64,000 nt of DNA from Flavobacterium caeni (GCF_900101895.1 NZ_FMVF01000007.1:109006-173005); one strand, 5' to 3'; counted from the first letter of the stretch, positions 9,617 to 17,036 are shown. Notes: generated by a model not told the origin, from the sequence alone. Program-made: numbers and translations.

Positions 9617-9646
9617 TTAACAATGCGCCCTAATGTTTTAACAATG
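9617..9646 (+). promoter_or_regulatory. Pair of 9-bp direct repeats spaced 21 bp, upstream of the LytTR gene
   Basis: TTAACAATG occurs at 9617-9625 and again at 9638-9646, start to start exactly 21 bases, about two helical turns. LytTR-type regulators usually bind direct repeats with this spacing, so this is a candidate operator about 100 bases ahead of the LytTR gene. The bases do not match the classical LytTR consensus well. Confidence 0.4.
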
Positions 9647-9744
9647 GCGCATTTCGGAGCCCGAAACACTTTAATTTAGCGTCAGGATTTCCCCCAAATC
9701 TGTCACCTTAAATTGCTGATGCGCTGGCCAACCAAACAGCGCGC

Positions 9745-10707
9745 ATGAAGCATTCTTACGTAATTGTCGACGACAACCCCCACAGCGTTCTGAAGACGCA
9801 GGCCATAGCGGCCCGTTTTCAGGATTTGGTGTTTGTGGGCGCGGCGCATAATTTCGAGGATGCCCTTGATGTGATCCTGGAGCACAAACCGGCGATCGTT
9901 TTCCTCGAGATCAACCCTGAGGACACGACCAGTAAATTGTCGCTTTCGCTGGTGAGTGAGTTGTACCGCTACTTAAGACAGGTTCCGAAGATCATCGTCA
10001 CCACACAGGACAAGTCATTGGCCTACGATGCCATCAAGTACGAAGTGCTCGACTATTGTATCAAGCCACTTACAAACAGCGATTTGCGTAAAGCGTTTCT
10101 TCGGTTCGAGCTTGGATTTGCCCAGCAAGTAGATACGTCAGCGCCGGTTGCGGAAAGCGCAGCATCGACTGTTCCGGCCGCGACGACAGGGGTCAAAGAC
10201 TATCCATTCATCGTCGACGAGCCCGAGGATGCGCCAATCGAAGATGCATCGCATATTGCGGTGATCGACGCGATTGTTGATGTGGCCGAGGAAATGCCGA
10301 TGACCGAGCTCATAGTCGATGAGCCGTCGTTGGTGGTCGAATCGGCCAAGGATGATAAGCCGCTGATCATTTGCGTAAAATCGTACGGCGATTATCGTTT
10401 TATAGAGGCCAATGACATTTGCTACCTGCAAGCCGATAACAACTCTACCGACATCCATTTGTATAACGGCGAAATGATTACAGCGTTCAAGACGCTCAAG
10501 CATTTCGAGACGGTGTTGTCGTCGCCGTTTGTCAGGATCCACAATAGCTATATTGTCAACATTGACTACGTTTCGCGTATCCATACCGGGAACTCCGTAT
10601 GCTACATAAAGGGTACGACTACCAAATTGCCATTTTCTAAATCTTACAAGGAAAATGTAGATGCCATCATCAGCAGCATCACAAATGGCAATTATTTGGA
10701 AATTTAG
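9745..10707 (+). CDS. LytTR-family response regulator with Glu at the phosphoacceptor site
   Basis: 320 residues: a receiver domain (about 1-125), an acidic Ala/Val-rich linker (about 130-205) and a LytTR DNA-binding domain (about 209-320, including NDICYLQADNNSTDIHLYNG and FVRIHNSYIVNIDYV). In the receiver, Asp9/Asp10, Thr86 and Lys107 are conserved, but the usual phosphoacceptor Asp in a FLDI-type motif is Glu55 (IVFLEINPE). Glu may mimic the phosphorylated state, or the domain may not be phosphorylated at all. No cognate LytS-type kinase lies next to it. Repeats spaced 21 bp occur on both sides of the gene, consistent with control of itself and of the downstream repeat-peptide gene. Confidence 0.9.
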   Translation: MKHSYVIVDDNPHSVLKTQAIAARFQDLVFVGAAHNFEDALDVILEHKPAIVFLEINPEDTTSKLSLSLVSELYRYLRQVPKIIVTTQDKSLAYDAIKYEVLDYCIKPLTNSDLRKAFLRFELGFAQQVDTSAPVAESAASTVPAATTGVKDYPFIVDEPEDAPIEDASHIAVIDAIVDVAEEMPMTELIVDEPSLVVESAKDDKPLIICVKSYGDYRFIEANDICYLQADNNSTDIHLYNGEMITAFKTLKHFETVLSSPFVRIHNSYIVNIDYVSRIHTGNSVCYIKGTTTKLPFSKSYKENVDAIISSITNGNYLEI

Positions 10708-10712
10708 AAATT

Positions 10713-10762
10713 CCATCCACCAAAATTTGACTACCATCCACTATCAAACGGCGTTCATCCAC
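10713..10762 (+). promoter_or_regulatory. Three CCATCCAC repeats phased at exactly 21 bp (candidate LytTR operator)
   Basis: CCATCCAC at 10713-10720 and 10734-10741, and TCATCCAC at 10755-10762, each start 21 bases apart. Only about eight bases of each 21-base unit are conserved, which is what binding sites on one helix face look like rather than a decayed tandem duplication. The array lies just after the LytTR gene and ahead of the repeat-peptide gene. Confidence 0.6.
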
Positions 10763-10812
10763 CATAAACGCCTGTAAACACTATAATAGAACGAGACTTG
10801 CTATGTAGTTTT

Positions 10813-10841
10813 ACACCGTGAATGAATAACACTCACACCGT
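10813..10841 (+). repeat. ACACCGT direct repeat, 22-bp spacing, in the leader of the peptide gene
   Basis: ACACCGTGAA at 10813 and ACACCGTAAA at 10835 are separated by 22 bases start to start. They lie between the CCATCCAC array and the ATG at 10884, in the promoter or 5' untranslated region. Could be a second protein-binding site or chance. Confidence 0.35.
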
Positions 10842-10883
10842 AAAGCAAGAAAAAAATACCATAACATATTAAAGTCTCAAATT

Positions 10884-11183
10884 ATGAAAAAAGCTATTTT
10901 AACATTCGGATTATTCTCGTTGATGATGATTTTGACGTCGTTTACGAGTCCTTCAGAAATTGGCGGGGGTCAAACTGCACCAAGAGAGAAAAGTAAGCAA
11001 GTTGAAATTGGAGGAGGACAAACTGCTCCAAGAGATACCCGCGGATTCGCTGACATCGGCGGTGGTCAAACTGCACCTAGGGATACGCGAGGGTTTGCCG
11101 ACATCGGCGGCGGCCAAACTGCACCAAGAGAGAATAGCAGAGCATTTGAAATTGGCGGCGGCCAAACTGCACCACGAGCATAA
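10884..11183 (+). CDS. Secreted tandem-repeat peptide precursor (five GGGQTAPR units)
   Basis: 99-residue protein. Residues 1 to about 22 form a typical signal peptide (MKKAILTFGLFSLMMILTSF). The rest is five copies of a 16-residue unit, [E/D]IGGGQTAPR[E/D] plus five or six variable residues; the last copy stops after GGGQTAPRA. Units start at residues 25, 41, 57, 73 and 89. Between copies the DNA differs mostly at silent positions: the Gly-Gly-Gly codons differ in four of the five copies and Arg uses aga, agg and cga, so the protein sequence is being kept. I know no family with this repeat. Its place between a LytTR gene and two TPR sensor kinases suggests an exported signal or matrix peptide, possibly cut at the Arg sites; no modification or protease gene is adjacent. 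A terminator follows. Confidence 0.8.
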   Translation: MKKAILTFGLFSLMMILTSFTSPSEIGGGQTAPREKSKQVEIGGGQTAPRDTRGFADIGGGQTAPRDTRGFADIGGGQTAPRENSRAFEIGGGQTAPRA

Positions 11184-11208
11184 ATAAAAACTTCCAAAAT
11201 TATATAAA

Positions 11209-11235
11209 AAGCTTCCTAACGAGGAAGCTTTTTTT
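11209..11235 (+). terminator. Terminator after the repeat-peptide gene
   Basis: Perfect nine-base stem AAGCTTCCT / AGGAAGCTT across an AACG loop, then a T run. It makes the peptide gene its own transcription unit, apart from the kinases. Confidence 0.88.
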
Positions 11236-11280
11236 ATTTGGCGATTTTTGTACATTTAGCCAAAACATTTATTAGTCCGT

Positions 11281-13314
11281 TTGAAAAGAATACGAATGAT
11301 ATTTTTCATCATCCTCGCGGTAGGATGTAAGCAAGCTAAAGAAATCGATGCGAACGAAAGTCCCTCGTCTGATAGCGTATATCATTATCTTACAAGCGCC
11401 AAGAGAAAGGACTTGTCTGCGACAGTCAGAATAGAAAACACAAACAAAGCATTCAGAATTCTCACCGCGAAGGAGAATACCAAATCGACTCGAAACGATT
11501 TAAACACCGTAGCTCAATTGTATTACGATTTGCGTCAAGAGTCTAAGGCGATTGAGGTAGCTACCAAAGTTGTGGAGAGTTCGATTTCGGTTAAAGATTC
11601 ACTAAATATAGCCCGCGGTTATAACACTCTTGGGAATCAATTCATAGACAAGGGGGCGAATGACAGTGCATATTATTTTTTTCTAAAAGCAGAGAAATTA
11701 TTTTCTCCGACGCGTGACAGCATTTATCTAGCAAAGAACTATATAGATAAGGCATTCGTTCAGTTATATGAAAGTGACTATTCGGGATGCGAGTTGTCCT
11801 GCATACAAGCCCTTAGTTTTTATAAAAGTTCAAGCTATGTTCAAAATCAATACAACGCGTTTAACTTAATTGGGATAAGTTCCAATGAATTGAAGAATTT
11901 TGATAACGCCCTTATTTACCATAGAAAAGCCTTAGATTTCGTTAACCGCTATCCCGAAATTAGTCAATCAAAAGTTCATTACCGATCCAGTACCTATAAC
12001 AATATTGGGTATGTGTATCAAAATCTTAACAACCACCGCGAGGCAATCAAGAATTTTAATCTCGGACTCGCGGAAAGAAATCTCTTGAAAGATAATCCGT
12101 TAGTTTATGCGGCGCTTACCGACAATCTTGCCTATTCGAAATTTAAACTCAAGGAATACCAAGATTTACCAAGGTTGTTCTTTGAGGCATTAAAAATCCG
12201 GGAAGTTAATAAATTGTATTCGGGCGTGGTAGCCAGTAAGTTGCATCTTTCGGAATTTTATGTCGCAAAATCCGACTCACTTTCTGCACAGAAGATGGCA
12301 TACGAAGCATTTTTGCTCGCAAAGAAGTCAAGAATCTCTGGTGATCTTTTGGGGTCGCTCAAACAACTTTCGGCAGTTGAACAGAAAAACGCGTCACTTT
12401 ATTCAAAGGAATATATTAGAATTAGCGATAGTATTCAAAATGAAGAGCGCAAGGCCAAAGATAAATTTGCCCGAATTGCTTTTGAAACAGACGAGATTAT
12501 TTCGCAAAAAGACAAGCTGGCAGAACAAAATAGAAATCTAGTATATTTTTTCATAGGAACACTTCTTATTGGAGTATTACTATTTGTAATTCGAAATCAG
12601 CGAGCAAAAAACAGAGAACTTTTGTTGGTGCAGGCACAACAGAAGGCAAATGAAGAAATATACAGTCTAATGATTTCTCAGCAAAGAACAATCGAGGAAA
12701 GTAGGGAAAAGGAGAAAAAAAGAATAGCGCAGGAACTACATGACGGCGTTTTAGGCAGATTGTTTGGTGCGCGATTAAATTTAGATAGCCTGAACAAGTT
12801 AGCAGATGATGATGCGATTGAGAGCAGATTCAACTATTTGAATGAACTAAAAAATATTGAACAAGATATTCGTGAAATCTCTCATGATCTTAACAGAGAA
12901 AAGCACGCATTGATTAATAATTTTCTTGCAATCGTCAACAATTTACTCGAAGAGCAAAAGTCTTCCCACAGCCCAGGCATTGAATGGACAATCGATGAGA
13001 AAATAAAATGGGACAATATCGACAATGCGCTGAAAATCAATATTTTTAGAATACTTCAAGAGTCACTTCAGAACATAAACAAGTATGCCAACGCAGAGAA
13101 TATTTTTGTTAAAATTGGTAAGAATTACGAGAAGATGGAACTTGAAATTACTGATGATGGAATCGGGTTTGATGTTTCGATAAAAAAGAAAGGAATCGGT
13201 TTACAAAATATAGAATCGAGAGTTAAGGAAAGTGGCGGTGACTTGATGATAAAATCGAAAAAAGGAAAAGGGACGAAGATATTTATAGATTTTACACTAG
13301 GGCAAAATTTATAG
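11281..13314 (+). CDS. Lipoprotein TPR sensor histidine kinase, first copy
   Basis: 677-residue hybrid of lipoprotein and kinase. A TTG start gives MKRIRMIFFIILAVGC, a signal peptide with lipobox ILAVGC. Residues of about 60-400 are TPR-like repeats (for example YNNIGYVYQNLNNHREAIKNFNLG), expected outside the cytoplasm. A helix at about 420-437 crosses the membrane, followed by a coiled segment, a HisKA_3 motif RIAQELHDGVLG with His487, and a HATPase domain (ILQESLQNINKYA, DDGIGFD, GIGLQNIESRV). This type phosphorylates NarL/LuxR-type regulators, two of which lie downstream. The whole gene is AT-rich compared with its surroundings (33% GC in 12001-12060). A start at ATG 11296 would lose the positive n-region. 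Confidence 0.88.
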   Translation: MKRIRMIFFIILAVGCKQAKEIDANESPSSDSVYHYLTSAKRKDLSATVRIENTNKAFRILTAKENTKSTRNDLNTVAQLYYDLRQESKAIEVATKVVESSISVKDSLNIARGYNTLGNQFIDKGANDSAYYFFLKAEKLFSPTRDSIYLAKNYIDKAFVQLYESDYSGCELSCIQALSFYKSSSYVQNQYNAFNLIGISSNELKNFDNALIYHRKALDFVNRYPEISQSKVHYRSSTYNNIGYVYQNLNNHREAIKNFNLGLAERNLLKDNPLVYAALTDNLAYSKFKLKEYQDLPRLFFEALKIREVNKLYSGVVASKLHLSEFYVAKSDSLSAQKMAYEAFLLAKKSRISGDLLGSLKQLSAVEQKNASLYSKEYIRISDSIQNEERKAKDKFARIAFETDEIISQKDKLAEQNRNLVYFFIGTLLIGVLLFVIRNQRAKNRELLLVQAQQKANEEIYSLMISQQRTIEESREKEKKRIAQELHDGVLGRLFGARLNLDSLNKLADDDAIESRFNYLNELKNIEQDIREISHDLNREKHALINNFLAIVNNLLEEQKSSHSPGIEWTIDEKIKWDNIDNALKINIFRILQESLQNINKYANAENIFVKIGKNYEKMELEITDDGIGFDVSIKKKGIGLQNIESRVKESGGDLMIKSKKGKGTKIFIDFTLGQNL

Positions 13315-13346
13315 ATTTTCTGTAATGAAAATACTTTTCAAGGTTA

Positions 13347-13354
13347 TAAATTTG
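13347..13354 (+). promoter_or_regulatory. -7 box upstream of the second kinase
   Basis: TAAATTTG is an exact TAnnTTTG match, 14 bases before the TTG start at 13369, in the 54-base gap between the two kinase genes. It suggests the second kinase can be transcribed on its own. Confidence 0.5.
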
Positions 13355-13368
13355 GGAAAATTAGTATT

Positions 13369-15402
13369 TTGAAAAGGCGCAACATTTATACGGTTATACT
13401 GATTGGGGGGTTGATTTTCTCCTGCGATAAGATAACACAGAGAAAGTCTGATATCGCAAAGGCAAACGTCGATGAATTGCTAATGAAAGCGGAATGCGAT
13501 TCTTTAGATGTCGATAGACGAAGCTATTACAACAAATTAGCTTTTCAGAATCTTCAAGGAAGACAAGAAGATTCTATATTAGACACTTACAGATTCAGAA
13601 TAGCAGACAATTTTTTTAAGCTAAACAATTGGGAACACTTGAAGATAGTTGTAGAAGCGATTCTCAAAGACAACGTTAATAGCAACAATCTCGAAACAAT
13701 AGCGTCGTGTAATACCTACCTTGGTCTCTATTACGAACAGCGCAGTACAAACGACAGTGCTTTTTACTATTTTTCAAAAGCAGAAAAGGACTATATTAAA
13801 CTACGTGATCTTGAAAAACTTTGTGAAACATATCAAGATAAGGCGATTATTCAATACTATACAAACAGTTTTTCAGAAAGTGAAAAAACTCTCGTAAAGG
13901 CAATGAAGATCGCGTCTGATTTAGATATTAAGGCGCAAAAGTATAAGATTTATATATACTTTGGCTTAAATGCCCGTGAACAAAGAGATTTTGATGGTGC
14001 TCTTTACTATTTTGAGAAAGCACTAGAACTGGTGGAGAAAGGAGATATTAATTTTCACTCTTTTCACAGAGAGTACTGTATGAACAATATAGGGTATATT
14101 TTCTTACTCAAAGGAGATCTACATTTCGCAAGGCAATTGTTTAGTAAGGCATTGTCTAATAAAGAAATTGAGAAGGATCCGGTGATTTATTCCAGACTAT
14201 GCGATAATACTTGCAAAACGGATATAGAACTAAACAAGTTCGATAAGACAAAAAGTTTACTTGTAAGGACCTATAATTTGAGGCGCAAACTAAATATTAT
14301 TGAAGGCCAAAACTTCAACCGCCTCTACCTCTCCGAATACTACGCAGCCACCAAAGACACCATCAACGCCATCAAGTACGGCAACGACGCTTTGCGGTTG
14401 TCACAGGAATTCAAGGCGCCGAACGACATGTTGTTGTGTTTGAAACACCTCGGCAAAATAGACCCCAAGAACTCGCTTTCCTACTCAAAGGAATACATCC
14501 GGATATCCGATAGCATCCACCAACTCGAACGCGAAACAAGAGATAAATTTGCCAAAATCGCGTACGAAACCGAAGAGATTACGCAAGAGAAGGAGCTCGC
14601 CGAAAAACAAAAATCCATGTGGGCAAGCGCGACAGTTGCGGTGTCCGGGTTTGGAATGATGCTTTTCATGATTGCCCGTCAACGCATCCGACAAAAGGAA
14701 TTGTTGCTCACGCAAAGCCAGCAGGAAGCCAAGGAAGAAATCTACCAACTCATGCACAACCAGCAGTCAAAAATAGACGAAGGCCGGCAAATCGAAAAGG
14801 AACGTATCGCGCGGGAACTGCACGATGGTGTCATGAACCGGCTGGCGTCGACGCGGTTCAACCTGCATATTTTGAACAACAAAACCGATTCCAAGACCAT
14901 CGCGAAATGCATCGGTTACATCGACAGCATCCACGATATCGAAAAGGAAATACGAAACATCTCACACAATCTCAACAACGAAGTTTTTGCAGACGACGAC
15001 AGTTTCAAGCGTATTTTGGTCACGTTCTTTAAGGAACAAAAAAAGATGCTCAGCGCCAAGTTGCATGTCGAGATGGACAAGGACATCAAATGGGAATTGC
15101 TCAAAAGCAGCCAAAAAATCAACCTGTATCGCATTTTACAGGAAACGCTCCAGAACGCCCACAAGCATGCGCTGGCCGATCATGTTTTCGTGAATATTTC
15201 GAATTATGACGAGTACATCCTGCTCGAGATCCACGACGACGGCGTAGGGTTCAAAACCTATGAAAGCAAGAAAGGAATCGGGCTAAAAAATCTGCAAGCG
15301 CGCGCCAAGGACTGCGAAGGCGTGGTCCATATCGCGTCGACCGACGGCGGTGGATCAACCATCATCGTTTCAATACCAATCCAAAAAACAAAACCATCAT
15401 GA
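13369..15402 (+). CDS. Lipoprotein TPR sensor histidine kinase, second copy, compositional mosaic
   Basis: Paralogue of the preceding gene with the same 677-residue length and domain order: TTG start, signal peptide with lipobox LIFSC, TPR region to about residue 400, membrane helix at about 417-435, HisKA_3 with His485 in RIARELHDGVMN, and HATPase (DDGVGFK, GIGLKNLQARAK). Composition changes abruptly near 14305 (residue 313): upstream is AT-rich like the first kinase (37% GC in 13981-14040), downstream is host-like (55% in 14341-14400). The frame is intact, so the product is probably functional with an exchanged sensor half. The stop overlaps the next response regulator's start (ATGA), marking them as a pair. 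Confidence 0.88.
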   Translation: MKRRNIYTVILIGGLIFSCDKITQRKSDIAKANVDELLMKAECDSLDVDRRSYYNKLAFQNLQGRQEDSILDTYRFRIADNFFKLNNWEHLKIVVEAILKDNVNSNNLETIASCNTYLGLYYEQRSTNDSAFYYFSKAEKDYIKLRDLEKLCETYQDKAIIQYYTNSFSESEKTLVKAMKIASDLDIKAQKYKIYIYFGLNAREQRDFDGALYYFEKALELVEKGDINFHSFHREYCMNNIGYIFLLKGDLHFARQLFSKALSNKEIEKDPVIYSRLCDNTCKTDIELNKFDKTKSLLVRTYNLRRKLNIIEGQNFNRLYLSEYYAATKDTINAIKYGNDALRLSQEFKAPNDMLLCLKHLGKIDPKNSLSYSKEYIRISDSIHQLERETRDKFAKIAYETEEITQEKELAEKQKSMWASATVAVSGFGMMLFMIARQRIRQKELLLTQSQQEAKEEIYQLMHNQQSKIDEGRQIEKERIARELHDGVMNRLASTRFNLHILNNKTDSKTIAKCIGYIDSIHDIEKEIRNISHNLNNEVFADDDSFKRILVTFFKEQKKMLSAKLHVEMDKDIKWELLKSSQKINLYRILQETLQNAHKHALADHVFVNISNYDEYILLEIHDDGVGFKTYESKKGIGLKNLQARAKDCEGVVHIASTDGGGSTIIVSIPIQKTKPS

Positions 15403-16055
15403 AAACGACAATCAAAGTACTTATCGTCGACGATCATCCGGCCATCATCGAAGGGTACAAAAGCATTTTTTTGGGAAGCGAACTGCCGCTTGAATTCGAT
15501 AGCGCGTTCAATTGCGAAGAAGCTTACCAGCGCATCGTGGCCCAACACAAAAAGTATGACCTAATCTTGCTGGATGTCGCACTTCCGGCCTATGAACCGC
15601 AAAATTTGTTCTCGGGCGAAGAGGTGGCGCTGATGGTCAAAAAAGAAGCCCCTGCCACCAAGATTATCATGCTCACCTCACATGCCGACAGTTTTACGTT
15701 GTTCAATCTGATTAAAAAAATCAATCCAGAAGGGTTACTTGTCAAAAGCGACTTCAAACCCCAGGAGCTGTTGTCGGCATTCGATTGCGTCAGGGAAGGA
15801 ACCACCTATTATAGCATTACTGCAAAACAAAGTCTCAAGGAAATCCAAGCCAAAGAGATGTACCTTGACACCTGCAACCGACGGATTATTTCGTTGATCG
15901 CAAAAGGCATCAAGACCAAGAATCTGCCGGTGCATTTGAATCTTTCGATCAGCTCGATCGACAAGCGCAAAGCCCAGATCAAGGAGATTTTCGAAATAGA
16001 AAAAGGCACCGACGAAGACATCATTCGCGAGGCCAAAAAGAACGGCTTTATCTGA
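15399..16055 (+). CDS. NarL/FixJ-type response regulator paired with the second kinase
   Basis: 218 residues. Receiver domain with acidic pair Asp11/Asp12 (LIVDDHP), phosphoacceptor Asp59 in LILLDVALP and Lys116 in LLVKSD. The C-terminal half is a NarL/LuxR-type helix-turn-helix of a shortened form (RRIISLIAKGIKTKNLPVHLN, then SSIDKRKAQIKEIF). The receiver has a longer loop after the Asp (AYEPQNLFSGEEVAL) that is also in the next regulator, so these form one subfamily. The ATGA overlap with the kinase gene shows they are translated together. Confidence 0.92.
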   Translation: MKTTIKVLIVDDHPAIIEGYKSIFLGSELPLEFDSAFNCEEAYQRIVAQHKKYDLILLDVALPAYEPQNLFSGEEVALMVKKEAPATKIIMLTSHADSFTLFNLIKKINPEGLLVKSDFKPQELLSAFDCVREGTTYYSITAKQSLKEIQAKEMYLDTCNRRIISLIAKGIKTKNLPVHLNLSISSIDKRKAQIKEIFEIEKGTDEDIIREAKKNGFI

Positions 16056-16122
16056 ACGGTTGCGGAATCACAAAAAAATGCGTGCTAAAAACGATTTTCG
16101 TCGAACGAAACGGAAAAAAAAC

Positions 16123-16130
16123 TAGGTTTG
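16123..16130 (+). promoter_or_regulatory. -7 box upstream of the second NarL-type regulator
   Basis: TAGGTTTG matches TAnnTTTG, 27 bases before the ATG at 16158. It overlaps an in-frame TTG at 16128, which argues against that codon being the start. Confidence 0.55.
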
Positions 16131-16157
16131 CATAACGACTCTACCAAACCAAGCAAC

Positions 16158-16826
16158 ATGTCCATAGCCGTAAACATCCTGATTGTCGATGACCATCCGT
16201 TTATCATCGAAGCCTACAAAAACGCCATCAAAGGATACAATTCCAAAGGCACTTACGAATTTGCGATCACGCAAGCCAAGGACTGCAAAACCGGTTACGA
16301 AGCCATCACCGAGGCAACCGAACCGTTCGGCATCGCATTTTTTGATTTGAGCATGCCGGTGTATGAAGAAAAAGGCATTTATTCGGGCGAAGATTTGGCG
16401 CTTTTGATCAAACGCGAGATGCCCGACTGCAAGATTATCCTGCTTACGATGCACACCGAGCTTTTGAAAATCAACACCATCATCAAGAACATCAACCCCA
16501 ATGGGCTGGTCATCAAGAACGACCTTACTTTCGATGAGTTGCTGATTGCGTTCGACAAAATCCTCAAGGATGAAAACTACTACAGTCAAACGGTGGTCAA
16601 GTTGGTGAGCCAGCTGCAGTACGACAACATCGAAATCGATGCTTTTGACAAGCAAATTTTGTATCACCTGTCGAAAGGTACCAAAACCAAAGACATCCCA
16701 CAGTTTGTCCCGCTGTCGTTAAGCGCGGTCGAAAAGCGCAAACTCAACCTAAAAGAAACCCTTGAAATCAAGGGAGGAAGCGACATCGACCTGATCCGCG
16801 AGGCCAAAAACAAAGGGCTTTTGTAG
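16158..16826 (+). CDS. NarL/FixJ-type response regulator, second copy
   Basis: 222 residues from the ATG chosen here. The receiver domain has Asp11/Asp12 and phosphoacceptor Asp63 in AFFDLSMPVY; the same long loop (YEEKGIYSGEDLALLI) as the previous regulator is present. The C-terminus has the NarL-like segment KQILYHLSKGTKTKDIPQFV, then LSAVEKRKLNLKETL. It has its own -7 box and is not coupled to a kinase, so either of the two upstream kinases may serve it. Phased 22-bp repeats follow 4 bases after the stop. Confidence 0.9.
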   Translation: MSIAVNILIVDDHPFIIEAYKNAIKGYNSKGTYEFAITQAKDCKTGYEAITEATEPFGIAFFDLSMPVYEEKGIYSGEDLALLIKREMPDCKIILLTMHTELLKINTIIKNINPNGLVIKNDLTFDELLIAFDKILKDENYYSQTVVKLVSQLQYDNIEIDAFDKQILYHLSKGTKTKDIPQFVPLSLSAVEKRKLNLKETLEIKGGSDIDLIREAKNKGLL

Positions 16827-16830
16827 TTTC

Positions 16831-16896
16831 TGCGGGAAACCGTAACGAGATTTACGGGAAACCGCAACAAGAAATACGGGATGCCGTATGCAGTAT
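16831..16896 (+). repeat. Three imperfect 22-bp tandem repeats with core CGGGA..CCG
   Basis: Units start at 16831, 16853 and 16875 and begin TGCGGGAAACCG, TACGGGAAACCG and TACGGGATGCCG. The first twelve bases are conserved while the rest drifts, and the period is two helical turns. Placed right after a response-regulator gene, they may be binding sites; a decayed tandem duplication is the alternative. Confidence 0.6.
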
Positions 16897-16923
16897 TGGG
16901 ATTGGTTATGTTAATTTTACAAT

Positions 16924-16949
16924 ATGATAATGAGTTAGTTAATTATCAT
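16924..16949 (+). promoter_or_regulatory. Perfect 8-bp inverted repeat (candidate operator)
   Basis: ATGATAAT at 16924-16931 and its exact complement ATTATCAT at 16942-16949 flank a ten-base AT-rich spacer. No T run follows, so it is not a terminator. The stretch 16827-17097 holds no gene; besides this it contains the 22-bp repeats and a terminator. Confidence 0.4.
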
Positions 16950-17036
16950 TGAGACTGACCGTAAAAAGCAGCCAAAAAAATCCCTAGCATCAGCCCCAAA
17001 TTGATCCAGGAAAACTTAAGCTACTTTTTACAATAC

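Noticed and set aside
10956..11180. CRISPR array
   Set aside because: The 48-base repeats are in frame, code for GGGQTAPR units, differ at silent sites, lack unique spacers and have no cas genes nearby.
10884..11183. Bacteriocin or RiPP precursor as firm call
   Set aside because: No maturation, immunity or dedicated export gene is adjacent; the N-terminus is an ordinary signal peptide. Kept only as a possibility.
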